DNA of 64,000 bases from Hofstenia miamia (lineage: Eukaryota; Xenacoelomorpha; Acoela). The notes under the pieces are model-generated. The model worked only from the letters and a program-made list of their open reading frames with translations, was not told the DNA's origin and ran no database searches. The translations under genes were made by a program, and so were the position numbers. The DNA is taken from NCBI GenBank assembly GCA_004352715.1, contig SCFE01000006.1:496037-560036 (forward strand). Reading direction: 5' to 3'. The stretch's first letter is position 1, and every line of letters begins with the position of its first letter. Shown piece by piece: positions 12,738-23,765 of the stretch.

Positions 12738-13384
12738 CTCAAATTCGATATCTAATCAAATTATCAGAATGAAGTTTCTATAATTACGGAAAATAGTTTA
12801 ACATTTTTCGAAAAAATCTTGCACTTCGAACAAGGAATATACAGTATTTAAAGTTTCTCTATGGTTTATTTAAAACTTGCCAAACTATATAGCAAAAAAT
12901 TGGAAAATGGTAATGTATGGATTATGCAAATTACGCAGCCGCAATATATAATATATCTTTCTTACCTGTACCCGGAAGTACCTCCAAAATGAAATTTTCC
13001 TTGTTGTTATTAAGCAAACTAAAATATTTTAATAAAATTTGGTACACATCTCATGTTCATTATGTGTTAATTTTTTCAACATTTTATTGTTAACTATGTT
13101 TTTAAAAAATATCTTATTTAATATGCGCATAATGTAGAATGGAAAGCATACCCGTACATGCCCACACTCGGTTGAAAAACTCAGTAACCGTACCTGCAAA
13201 TCTAAGGCATTTAAAACTTAGACCGGTTTCGATTGCTAGAATTTATCGTTAGTATTACACATGCTGTGAATATATATTCTAAATTTACAATCAACTATAC
13301 TAAAGAAAGTAAGCTTTATTTCATTTACTGTGAATCTAAAATTACTGATGTCATATTTATTAAGTAATTTTTCTTTGTTTACAG

Positions 13385-14504
13385 CTTTAATAAAAAAATT
13401 TTCACCAATCTCGCCGTATGTTGTCAATCTAGTTTGCGACTTCCTTCTAGACAGAACACAATTTGTTGACTTCAATGGGCGACATTCGCGACTTCTCAGC
13501 ACAAACACTGATATACCCCAAGGCTCTATTCTGGGGCCAATCTTATTCAACTTATTATATGATGATCTTGTTTTGAACGGAGATGATGTCTCTTTATTAA
13601 AATACGCAGATGATGCTACAATCCTACTGGGTAGAACACGTGGTCATGACAGGGCACAAGAAGTGCTCTGCGCAATGAAAGACTGGTGTAATAACAACAA
13701 CCTATCGATGAACGAAGAAAAAACGGTTGAAATGATTTTTTCTAAGGGTAGCTCTCCTTTGACTACTACACAATACCCATCTGGCAAACTCTTTCGAGNN
13801 NNNNNNNNNNNNNNNNNNNNNNNNNNNNNNNNNNNNNNNNNNNNNNNNNNNNNNNNNNNNNNNNNNNNNNNNNNNNNNNNNNNNNNNNNNNNNNNNNNNN
13901 NNNTGAAAGACTGGTGTAATAACAACAACCTATCGATGAACGAAGAAAAAACGGTTGAAATGATTTTTTCTAAGGGTAGCTCTCCTTTGACTACTACACA
14001 ATACCCATCTGGCAAACTCTTTCGAGCCATTAAAATCCTTGTAGTGTACATTGATAATGCCATGTCATTTGAAGAACATGTCTCAAGGCTTCTCCGAAAA
14101 TGCAGACGCTAAATGTTCCTTCTAAATAAGTTAAAGGCACAAGGTTACTTCTTACCCGAGCTCAAGATACTTTACACTACGTTGATATTGCCAAACATAA
14201 CCTATTCGGTCTCAGTATGGGGAGGATGCAGGAAGTCATTACAGCAACTGATAGACAAACTACAGAGGAAGGCAATGCGACTGGGATATACGGATAACTT
14301 TGAATCTATCGAAACAATTGTGAGAAAGTCAGATGAAAAGCTGTTGAAGAGAATGTACAATGAGGACCATTTACTATCAGATCTAGTACCTGGAAGAAGT
14401 GACTATGCCTCTACAAGTCTCCGGGAACGTTTACCAGCCCCTGAAAGAGATATTGATAGGAGATTTACGTTTATTTTTCCAAACAGATTCTTCAAGAAAT
14501 ACTA
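13385..14504 (+). pseudogene. LINE reverse transcriptase fragment (with gap and internal stop)
   Basis: RT motifs in order: DIPQGSILGPILFN, LLKYADDATILLG (catalytic YADD), then LSMNEEKTVEMIF. After the N gap and a stop at 14110-14112, the thumb region follows (LNKLKAQGYFLPELKILYTT, then SVSVWGG). The first domains are missing; the reading starts mid-RT at about 13385. The 105-N gap is flanked by an identical 123-bp segment (13676-13798 and 13904-14026), so the true gene probably has no gap. The stop between thumb and RT suggests an inactive copy. APE-type LINE; clade not assigned. Confidence 0.85.
13799..13903. other. Assembly gap (105 N) inside LINE RT
   Basis: Flanked on both sides by the same 123-bp sequence, indicating a failed overlap rather than missing DNA. 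Confidence 0.95.
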
Positions 14505-14526
14505 GCATTCTCGCTGTAACCTCCAC

Positions 14527-15063
14527 TGTCTAACATACTCAATGATTCTTGGGTTCACGAAATCATCAATCTATTAATTGTCTCCGCTTCCTATTTGCAT
14601 TATCTACTTCCCAAGTCTCCATCCCTTACAAAAAACACCGACACGAAAGGAAGACCACACCAGAGCTATCACGTCCGTGAAATGCCGCAAATAACTCTGC
14701 AAGTGAAGTGAATTTTATGATAGTTTGTAAATTTAGTCAGTTTGATGTGTTTCATTCTGAAATAAAGATAATTTCTAATTTCTAATTTCTAATANTGTCT
14801 AACATACTCAATGATTCTTGGGTTCACGAAATCATCAATTTTTAAATTGTCTCCGCTTCCTATTTGCATTATTTACTTCCCAAGTCTCCACCCTTACCAA
14901 AAAACACCGACACGAAAGGAAGACCACACCAGAGCTATCACGTCCGTGAAATGCCGCAAATAACTCTGCAAGTGAAGTGAATTTTATGATAGTTTGTAAA
15001 TTTAGTCAGTTTGATGTGTTTCATTCTGAAATAAAGATAATTTCTAATTTCTAATTTCTAATT
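14527..15063 (+). repeat. LINE 3' end with TTTCTAA tail, present twice
   Basis: 14527-14794 and 14796-15063 are near-identical (a few substitutions) and joined by a single N. Each ends aataaagataatttctaa with further TTTCTAA units, a LINE-type microsatellite tail. The differences look allelic, so one copy is probably an assembly artefact. Confidence 0.8.
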
Positions 15064-15307
15064 GTATGATGCTTTATTTTTTGATTTCATAATGATGTAG
15101 ATATTTCTGAATTTAGGTGTCCTTATGTGGTAAACTAATAATTTGGTATAACAAAATTCCGCATTATCTTTGTGTGCAAATGAGTAGACTTCATTGTCAT
15201 TCTACCATTGAAAATCTAATTTTCAAAATATGAAATCATGTGTAGATTGTAGAAGAAATGTGCAAGTGCTCCACATCATAGGGTGAGTAATAACTTAGCG
15301 TATACTT

Positions 15308-15354
15308 ATATATATATATATATATAATACTATATATATATATATATATATATA
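15308..15354. repeat. (TA)n microsatellite
   Basis: Two TA runs separated by atac. Confidence 0.9.
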
Positions 15355-15702
15355 AAGGAAGATATTACCAAAATATTATTTAGTAGCAACAAATTCAATG
15401 AAACTTACCATATATGTTATTTTTTCTTGTCTAAACATAAAGCACACTTAGTTTTGCAAATGAGTTATACTAATAAGAAGGTAAAAATCAACTTAATAAA
15501 AAAAATGTCAAAAATAATTACTAAAATTCCTAATAATCACTTTATACTATAATGTATGTAGTTGAATACTATCACTATCAGTTTATAATTTAAATTAATT
15601 TTAACGTCTGAGTTTGCATGTGTTAACAAGAGATGGCTACATCAATTAAAATATTGCTTAGTAATGTCAAATTGACTACACAATGTTAAATAATATAATA
15701 TT

Positions 15703-16059
15703 TCATGCATAGTAGATACAATATTGTTGGTTAATGTAGCCTACCGTGAATACTTGACAATTGCTTTTGAATCTGTAGTGGATGTCGTCATAGCTCAGAA
15801 GAGCCTTGTACAGGTAGCATGAGTAATGGGGCTCATCACAATAAATGAAAAAGTCACATAGCCATTGAGCATTGACACAGCTTAGTTTACAACCCAATTC
15901 AGATATCACAACTCTTGAATCAAAGTAACCTGGGTTAGTGATCACTCCAACAACATCGAACTTATTATAATTTTTTGCATATGAACACTTATTAAAACAC
16001 TGAAGTTTAGCTCTTTGTAAATAGAAAAGAAAAAGAAGGAAAAACAACTTAACAGGCAT
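15703..16059 (-). CDS. Small secreted cysteine-rich protein, PAN/apple-like
   Basis: A 118-residue ORF starting with a good signal peptide (MPVKLFFLLFLFYLQ) and ending in TGA. Cysteines at 21, 25, 57, 61, 68, 74, 81, 101 and 114 are spaced like a PAN/apple domain (ELGCKLSCVNAQWLCDFF, then SCYLYKA and NCQVF). Such domains mediate protein or carbohydrate binding outside the cell. The start is supported by acaATG and the signal peptide. A possible donor (ACG|gtaggc at codon 105) would make this a first exon, with the last 13 residues intronic. A gene of its own is the simplest reading; the PAN assignment is by pattern only. Confidence 0.6.
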   Translation of the reverse strand: MPVKLFFLLFLFYLQRAKLQCFNKCSYAKNYNKFDVVGVITNPGYFDSRVVISELGCKLSCVNAQWLCDFFIYCDEPHYSCYLYKALLSYDDIHYRFKSNCQVFTVGYINQQYCIYYA

Positions 16060-16576
16060 TGTGAAATCCGACTTTAGTCAATTGGAGTTGTCCGCTTACA
16101 TCCAAACAAAAACATAATCAAGCATATAATTGAATTCCATTATGTCTTTATTCTGAATTCCTAAGGCTTTAATCTAGAACTAATTGCTTTGATATACATA
16201 TTTTTTGACTGACGTTTGCATTGAAAATATGAATTGGAAAAATTGATGCTTGCCATGGAAAATGTAGATTAAAAATTAATACATCAAAAAAGAGAAATAG
16301 TCCCAATTAAAGTAACTTCTGAAGAATTAAATGAAATATTCATGGTCTACGAAATTTGATTTGATTCAAAGTTGACATTTAAGTTCATAATATTGCTTCA
16401 GCCGTAGCAGCGATTTCTGTAACCGGTATCATTTATCATCCATCTGATTGAAATTTCTATGTTCCTCATTCAATTAAAAAGACGTCCTATTGCAATAATT
16501 TAGATGCAGCACTACATACAACATAGATAAAATATTAGATCGAAAGTACAAAAAATATACTAAGTTTTTAAATCTG

Positions 16577-16980
16577 TATCGTGTGTTTGGGGAGCAATTA
16601 TTTAAGTCTTTTCATATACAATTCATGATAGCTGAGGGTATATTTGTATCAGCTGTCTGGGTTCATTGTTTGACAGTAACTGATAGAAAGAAGCTTAGAA
16701 TACAATTACGTTACTACTCCAGTGTCTGCAGACTAGATAAATCAAATCTTATTGCCATTATTAATGAATCCTTCAAAAGACATTTTCCAAAGCTGTACAT
16801 CATATCGTTGAAGATGATTCTCATTCCCTACACCACAAGATATGCAGACATCAATCAAGCGTTTTAACAAGAAGACAATTTCAAATTCCTTACTGCAGAA
16901 CAACTACTTATAGAAATTCCTTTGTTCCAGCAGCGTGTCGTTTCTTGGTGCACGGAAGTTCTCCAATTATCTTTAAATAA
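16577..16980 (+). pseudogene. LINE reverse transcriptase C-terminus, frameshifted
   Basis: SAVWVHCLTVTDRKKL followed by IQLRYYSSVCRLDKSN matches the C-terminal region of LINE polyproteins (W...L...D+..L..I...S.I.GL). After a stop and shift at about 16866, the end RRQFQIPYCRTTTYRNSF and VPAACRFL fits the usual terminal RR.F..P..RT.R...SF.P.A.R.LN. Only this end of the element is recognisable. Confidence 0.65.
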
Positions 16981-17417
16981 TTCAAATGTTATGTGTATAT
17001 GTATATATATATATATATATATATGAATATATATGTTTTCCCATTTACCTGTATAGGGTACAGGAAATAAAGCGGTTAGTTATTATTAATAAAATAATTA
17101 TCATNGGTTCATCTATTTCCTAGAAATTACTCCAGCCTGTAAACATTCTGCTCTACAGAAGAATCATATCATCACTAGATTTAATGAAGCCTGATAATGT
17201 CTCTCTACTAATAAATTTAATGTTATTCCAGTCTTCAAAACCTTTCTAAATTATCTCGTCAAGGAATTGCTCATATCACTTTCGTCTTAAAAGGATTCTT
17301 CCAACCTCGCCTAATTTACCACTCTTCATTTCGGATTCCGAATGTCACCTATCTAAAAGCTGCCAATTCTTCAAATCGTCGAATTCTTCTTCCGACACCT
17401 CCTTCATCTGAATTATC

Positions 17418-18137
17418 ATGAAAATGTACAGAAAAAAGGTAAATTTTATTATATATTATTTAGTTATCTATGTAATGTTACAAAATGTACCTCTATATTA
17501 TATAAATCCACATCCACATGCTTCAAAACATCCCCATTTAACATATTATGTGTATACAGTTAAATTCAGTATCCTTCTTCTTAATCACCTCAATGACTAT
17601 TTTTATTCCATAAAATTACTTCTTTCAGGAGATATTAAACTCAACCCAGGACCAATCCTAGAAGAATCGCAAATAGAAAATAAACTAAAAAATTACTGCA
17701 ATAACTATAAATTTGTTTGTCACAATGCTAGAATCCTCAATTCAAACAGAAATGATTTTCTAAACTTAATAAATAAGATAGGACAAAACGCAATATTCTT
17801 AATTACCGAAACTTGGTTACAGCATAACACTGATCCTAATTTGTTTAATCCTGACCGACATTATTATGACATTTTCATAAAAAACCGATTAGGTAAAGGT
17901 GGCGGGCTCATGATTTTAGCTCCCAAATATTTAAAACCGGTGAGTAAATTAGAATATGAATTAAAACACGATATATTTGAATCACTCTGGATAGAAATTA
18001 TATCATTTGAAAATAAATGCCACAAAGAACTGATTAATATCACGTACAATGCCAATAAGAATGATCGTATTGACTATTTAAAATTTAACGCAAATGAAAT
18101 GTCCGAAATAAGTGATCTCTACTATATAAATAAATAA
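17418..18137 (+). pseudogene. LINE ORF2 N-terminus: 2A-like peptide and AP endonuclease
   Basis: A 239-codon open frame. Residues 71-79 are GDIKLNPGP, a 2A-type ribosome-skipping signature (D-I-x-x-N-P-G followed by P), at 17628-17654. The endonuclease follows: CHNARIL (first Asn), FLITETWL (catalytic Glu) and GKGGGLMIL. The frame ends in an AT-rich stretch before the next conserved block; the SDH motif (ESFSDHALC) appears about 130 nt later in another frame. Upstream residues 1-70 are hydrophobic and low in similarity to anything I know. Probably not active. Confidence 0.8.
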
Positions 18138-18154
18138 AATAATATAAATTATTT

Positions 18155-20235
18155 TAATCTTGAAAAAAATCGTTAAAAGAATTTTGTGTAACATACGATT
18201 TTCATTGTGAAAATCTGACTGTCCTACACGACATAACAATTACTTCCTAACAAATTCCGACTTAGTTTTTAAATCATTCATGTTTGAATCATTCAGTGAC
18301 CATGCTCTTTGCACATATATAAGTAATATAACTACCAAAGCCAATAAATTTAAAATAATTTATGCAAGAGATTATCTAAATTATTCAGACGAAATAATGG
18401 AAACATTTTTGAAAAACATATCGTTCAATTAAGGTTCTTCAATGAACTAAATAATACTAACGAAAAATGGCGATATATTCATAAAATTTTGGGAAAAAGT
18501 AAAAGAATTTCAACAGATATTAACGAATTAAGTACTGATAACCAAACTTCAAGAGAAAAAATAAGAATAATAGACCACCTGAATATAACATTTTAAGGAA
18601 CTTGGCAATTTCAATTTTCCCCAATTTAAGAGAAAGACAAATATTAATAAATTCCCAGAATAATCAAAGAAAAATATTAACGGTTAAACTAAGTTTTGGG
18701 TAATTTTGTTACCCCAGTAAAAATTAGAATAGGATTTTGAACCCAAACCAAATAGAAATAACATGATATTTTGTGACGTATCCACTTTTTTAAGTACTTT
18801 TTGACTGCAAAATATGGGAATCATCCTAACTTTGCTTATCAAGATTCAACAAAAACATCAATAGTCTAAGTTTGGGGTATCTTTGTTACCCCAAAAGAAA
18901 TCAGCTTAAAACTATTGTCTTAGGATGATTGCTAGTATGTTGTAGTAATACCATGCCTGAAAAACCCTAATGCTATAATTTCATGAAAATTTTATTAATA
19001 TTAATTTAGTTTGTACCCAAAAAAACATCTAAATTGGGAAATTCTTTTTAGTTGTTGTATGCAATGATTTTTTGCATATTTTTGTTGCTATGTCAAAAAG
19101 ACAATCTGGGGAATTTAATATATTGCAAAAAATCATAGCATACAAAAATTAAAGAAGTGAGAATTTCCCAATTTAGATGTTTTTTGGGTACAAGNTAATC
19201 TTGAAAAAAATCGTTAAAAGAATTTTGTGTAACATACGATTTTCATTGTGAAAATCTGACTGTCCTACACGACATAACAATTACTTCCTAACAAATTCCG
19301 ACTTAGTTTTTAAATCATTCATGTTTGAATCATTCAGTGACCATGCTCTTTGCACATATATAAGTAATATAACTACCAAAGCCAATAAATTTAAAATAAT
19401 TTATGCAAGAGATTATCTAAATTATTCAGACGAAATAATGGAAACATTTTTGAAAAACATATCGTTCAATTAAGGTTCTTCAATGAACTAAATAATACTA
19501 ACGAAAAATGGCGATATATTCATAAAATTTTGGGAAAAAGTAAAAGAATTTCAACAGATATTAACGAATTAAGTACTGATAACCAAACTTCAAGAGAAAA
19601 AATAAGAATAATAGACCACCTGAATATAACATTTTAAGGAACTTGGCAATTTCAATTTTCCCCAATTTAAGAGAAAGACAAATATTAATAAATTCCCAGA
19701 ATAATCAAAGAAAAATATTAACGGTTAAACTAAGTTTTGGGTAATTTTGTTACCCCAGTAAAAATTAGAATAGGATTTTGAACCCAAACCAAATAGAAAT
19801 AACATGATATTTTGTGACGTATCCACTTTTTTAAGTACTTTTTGACTGCAAAATATGGGAATCATCCTAACTTTGCTTATCAAGATTCAACAAAAACATC
19901 AATAGTCTAAGTTTGGGGTATCTTTGTTACCCCAAAAGAAATCAGCTTAAAACTATTGTCTTAGGATGATTGCTAGTATGTTGTAGTAATACCATGCCTG
20001 AAAAACCCTAATGCTATAATTTCATGAAAATTTTATTAATATTAATTTAGTTTGTACCCAAAAAAACATCTAAATTGGGAAATTCTTTTTAGTTGTTGTA
20101 TGCAATGATTTTTTGCATATTTTTGTTGCTATGTCAAAAAGACAATCTGGGGAATTTAATATATTGCAAAAAATCATAGCATACAAAAATTAAAGAAGTG
20201 AGAATTTCCCAATTTAGATGTTTTTTGGGTACAAG
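18155..20235. repeat. 1,040-bp exact duplication around a single N
   Basis: 18155-19194 and 19196-20235 appear identical; the N at 19195 is the join. The first copy ends exactly in the middle of the foldback element, which is unlikely for a biological duplication and typical of two contigs overlapped without merging. Confidence 0.85.
18245..18600 (+). pseudogene. LINE endonuclease C-terminus and RT linker remnant
   Basis: One frame gives FESFSDHALCTYIS, containing the endonuclease SDH motif, up to a stop at about 18430. The next part, RFFNELNNTNEKWRYIHKIL and STDINELS, is the region between endonuclease and RT. The same sequence recurs at 19286-19640 in the duplicated copy. Confidence 0.6.
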
Positions 20236-20553
20236 TAACTGAATATTAATAAAATTTTCATGAAATCATAGCACTAGGGTTTTTCAAGCATAATATTACT
20301 ATAAAAAACTAGCAATCATAGTAAACCAAAAGTTTTAAGCTGATTTCTTTCTGGGTAACAAATCTACCCCAAATTTAGACTATTGATGTTTTTGTTGAAT
20401 CTTGATAAGCAAAGTTAGGATGATTCCCATATTGTGCAGACAAAAAGTACTTAAAAATGTGGAAAAGTCACAAAATATGAGATTCTTCCAATTTGATTTG
20501 AGCTCACAATCCTATTTTAGTTGTTCTTAGGGTAACAAAATTACATCACACCG
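19722..20553. mobile_element. Foldback/MITE element with TTAA flanks inserted in LINE
   Basis: Arms 19722-20050 and 20236-20553 are inverted repeats of each other (for example gggaatcatcctaactttgc on the left and its complement on the right) with moderate divergence. The centre 20051-20235 is itself a palindrome (gtacccaaaaaaacatctaa and its complement). Both outer ends are flanked by TTAA (19718-19721 and 20554-20557), and LINE sequence resumes on either side. A TTAA target suggests a piggyBac-mobilised element, but the ends CGGT/ACCG are not a known signature to me. Confidence 0.8.
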
Positions 20554-20593
20554 TTAATAAATTGCCAGGAAAACATACTTTTCTTTTGGACTA

Positions 20594-21093
20594 ATGAATG
20601 CAAATGAACTAGAAACCATAATAAAAACTTTAGACACAAATAAATCAACGGCATCCTATAATCTTCCAATGTTTATTATTAAACGTCATTTTCATATCTT
20701 TAGTGACCATCTACTATTCGCATTTGACCAATGTATTATTGATAATGAATTCCCGGATATATTTAAGAAATCTGACATAAGCCCTATATATAAAAAAGCG
20801 ACCCTCTAAATGCACAAAATTATAGACCCATTTGCATTGCCCATCCCTTTAGTAAACTATTTAAAAAATTATTAAATAATCAAATAAATGCATATTTGAT
20901 ATCTGAAAATATTCTTTCAAAGAAACAATTTGGTTTTCGTAATGGTTATAGCACTCAACATGCAATTAACTCAATATCAGAACAAATAAAATCTAATTTA
21001 ACCCTAACCAAATGTAGTTCTGTTGCACTCCTTGATTTGAGCACTCTGCCTTTCACACTTTCAATATTGTTCATTCCTCTTTACAAATATTAA
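20594..21093 (+). pseudogene. LINE reverse transcriptase fragments
   Basis: First fragment: TIIKTLDTNKSTASYNLPMF (RT start, usually KS.G.D.IP) through DISPIYKKA, ending at a stop. The second resumes with SKKQFGFRNGYSTQHAI (F.F+.G.ST..A) and VALLDLS, which holds the first Asp, before decay. The YxDD motif is not found downstream. Dead copy. Confidence 0.75.
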
Positions 21094-21675
21094 TTCAAAA
21101 CATCGCATCCTCCTGTCTAAAACTTTCAACTGGTCCCTTAAAACAATAAATTTTGCACAAAAACATGACAATGCATTCGATTACCGACTAAAATACAAAA
21201 TATTATCTCCTTATTAGCAAATTCAAATGCATATGTTATCAATATTATTTAAATTCAATATTGGCCAGGCTGCAATTTGTTTTTAAAACAGTATATTAAA
21301 TTAAATGAATGTTCTCAAACATTTTTATGCTTGGATAAACATTTTAATAATTTTCATCACACAGCAACTAAATTATGGAATAACTTAAATAGAGAAATTA
21401 AATTTGAAAAAAAATTACAAAAAATTCAGAAAGAAATTGCGAACATTCCTCTTTAACAGACAATGCCTACTTAGCGACAATAATACACTACATTCATTTG
21501 AAAATTTTGTATAAAATGCACACACGCACAACACACACACACACAACAGACACACACACACATTTTAATATATATATTTATTATATTTGTAAATAGCTTT
21601 TTGTAGTTTTGTAGTTTATAGTTCTTTGTACTAGTTTATTGTAGCAATAAATTGCCTTTGAATCTTATAATAGAT

Positions 21676-22675
21676 NNNNNNNNNNNNNNNNNNNNNNNNN
21701 NNNNNNNNNNNNNNNNNNNNNNNNNNNNNNNNNNNNNNNNNNNNNNNNNNNNNNNNNNNNNNNNNNNNNNNNNNNNNNNNNNNNNNNNNNNNNNNNNNNN
21801 NNNNNNNNNNNNNNNNNNNNNNNNNNNNNNNNNNNNNNNNNNNNNNNNNNNNNNNNNNNNNNNNNNNNNNNNNNNNNNNNNNNNNNNNNNNNNNNNNNNN
21901 NNNNNNNNNNNNNNNNNNNNNNNNNNNNNNNNNNNNNNNNNNNNNNNNNNNNNNNNNNNNNNNNNNNNNNNNNNNNNNNNNNNNNNNNNNNNNNNNNNNN
22001 NNNNNNNNNNNNNNNNNNNNNNNNNNNNNNNNNNNNNNNNNNNNNNNNNNNNNNNNNNNNNNNNNNNNNNNNNNNNNNNNNNNNNNNNNNNNNNNNNNNN
22101 NNNNNNNNNNNNNNNNNNNNNNNNNNNNNNNNNNNNNNNNNNNNNNNNNNNNNNNNNNNNNNNNNNNNNNNNNNNNNNNNNNNNNNNNNNNNNNNNNNNN
22201 NNNNNNNNNNNNNNNNNNNNNNNNNNNNNNNNNNNNNNNNNNNNNNNNNNNNNNNNNNNNNNNNNNNNNNNNNNNNNNNNNNNNNNNNNNNNNNNNNNNN
22301 NNNNNNNNNNNNNNNNNNNNNNNNNNNNNNNNNNNNNNNNNNNNNNNNNNNNNNNNNNNNNNNNNNNNNNNNNNNNNNNNNNNNNNNNNNNNNNNNNNNN
22401 NNNNNNNNNNNNNNNNNNNNNNNNNNNNNNNNNNNNNNNNNNNNNNNNNNNNNNNNNNNNNNNNNNNNNNNNNNNNNNNNNNNNNNNNNNNNNNNNNNNN
22501 NNNNNNNNNNNNNNNNNNNNNNNNNNNNNNNNNNNNNNNNNNNNNNNNNNNNNNNNNNNNNNNNNNNNNNNNNNNNNNNNNNNNNNNNNNNNNNNNNNNN
22601 NNNNNNNNNNNNNNNNNNNNNNNNNNNNNNNNNNNNNNNNNNNNNNNNNNNNNNNNNNNNNNNNNNNNNNNNNNN
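21676..22675. other. Assembly gap of exactly 1000 N
   Basis: The round length suggests a gap of unknown size. The sequence to the left ends with the LINE 3' end. Confidence 0.97.
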
Positions 22676-22929
22676 TAAGAGTATTAGTTAATACGAAAGG
22701 CCACATTTTTTCCCCAATTTGCATTCATTATCAGACATTTACATGCTGCCCCTGCAACTTGTATTCGTCTTGTGTTATTTTGAATTCTCTTGTTCATGCA
22801 GAGATTACTCAAATAAAAGAACTTTTTAAGACTGACTATAGCCTTATAGTTTATACAATTAAGTATCTTCCTATTTTGGAGAAAGTGTTCAACACTCTGT
22901 ATGACTCAAACGTATTTTAGTTATTATAA

Positions 22930-23428
22930 AACAATTTTTACTGTTCTTAAAACATTTATATTTTCTTAAGCACATTTAGGGTGTGTTTAACATTTTCTAT
23001 GGTGTTGAGAATGTCTGCTTTTTGAATTTTTATTTCCACAAATTTCCATTATATTTCCATTTCACAATCTGGAAATGGAATGGAATGGATAGGTTCATGT
23101 CCATTTGCAAACTGATTAATGCTAATCTTTTGTTTAAATTAGAAGAATAGAACAAATGAAATAGGTCGAAAATTTAGATTTTGTGTCACACTTGTAATGG
23201 ATAAGATTGAAGAATTACACTTACAGAGAAAACACAAATCACTTATTCAAATATACATGTATATTTCAAAAAAATGTTGAAAGAGATGGACTGACAGCAT
23301 TGTCAATTTAGAAAATGAGTGGAAAATTAAATGAACGCAATATCTGTTAAATGGTCATTTTGCTGCCCCCTGAGAAAAAATATTGGGGAGTGCATCACCC
23401 CCAGCACCCCCAGTTAGCTGGGCCCCTG
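22930..23428 (-). repeat. Interspersed repeat, copy 2 (inverted relative to 9926)
   Basis: Reverse-complement match to 9926-10400; its terminus, read on the minus strand, starts CAGGGGCCCAGCTAACTGGG at about 23428. It abuts the unidentified coding exon at 23395-23765, whose frame runs into it and stops. Confidence 0.75.
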
Positions 23429-23765
23429 GTAGTAGTATATGTTGAGTGCGATAATTCATAAATGGCACTAGAATCAGAATGAACCATTGCAGAAATCGCG
23501 TCGGAATTGTTCTGGAGGAATTCTGCTAGCTGCTCTTCGTTTAGAGTGTCTCCTGAAATGTTAAAAGATTGTTGAGTTACTTCATCCACAGTTTGGTGTT
23601 CTTCTTGACTAGGCATGATTCGGGAACAAGCTCTTCTTTGCAAATCTCTAAGTAATTGATACACATCATGTGTCTGAAGATGAGAAATTCGTCTCGCGTA
23701 GGCTCTAAAACGGCTCGCCGCAGATTCAGGTATTTGAAAGGTGTAATCTTCAAGCTGTACATTGA
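23395..23765 (-). CDS. Unidentified coding exon, end replaced by a transposon
   Basis: Open frame on the minus strand after a plausible acceptor (cttcaactag at 23766). It starts VQLEDYTFQIPESAASRF and passes VYQLLRDLQRRACSRIMP and LNEEQLAEFLQNNSDAIS. The composition is clearly protein-like: acidic, helical and without low complexity. The frame continues across AIYELSHSTYTTT into the repeat terminus at 23428 (GPANWGCWG) and stops there. The gene family is not recognised; neighbouring exons were not found with confidence. It may be a host gene broken by, or ending in, the transposon. Confidence 0.55.

Larger units (their letters stand above)
17418..21660 (+). mobile_element. APE-type LINE with 2A-like motif, interrupted by a foldback element
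   Basis: Reading along the plus strand: 2A-like motif and endonuclease (17418-18137), endonuclease SDH block (about 18245-18420), connecting region (18425-18600), foldback insertion (19722-20553), RT start (20594-20809), RT continued (20896-21093), decayed 3' part, and an end near ttgtagcaataaattgcc at 21640. The duplicate 18155-19194 / 19196-20235 is probably an assembly artefact. Clade is likely CR1/L2-like from the 2A and endonuclease order, but this is inference. Confidence 0.75.

Noticed and set aside
12309-16059. Joining the secreted PAN-like ORF and the 142-codon ORF into one gene
   Set aside because: Available donors are phase 0 while the natural acceptor needs phase 1; no convincing intermediate exon was found in between.
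21636-22920. Very long ORFs on both strands
   Set aside because: They consist of the 1000-N gap; only a few real codons at each end.
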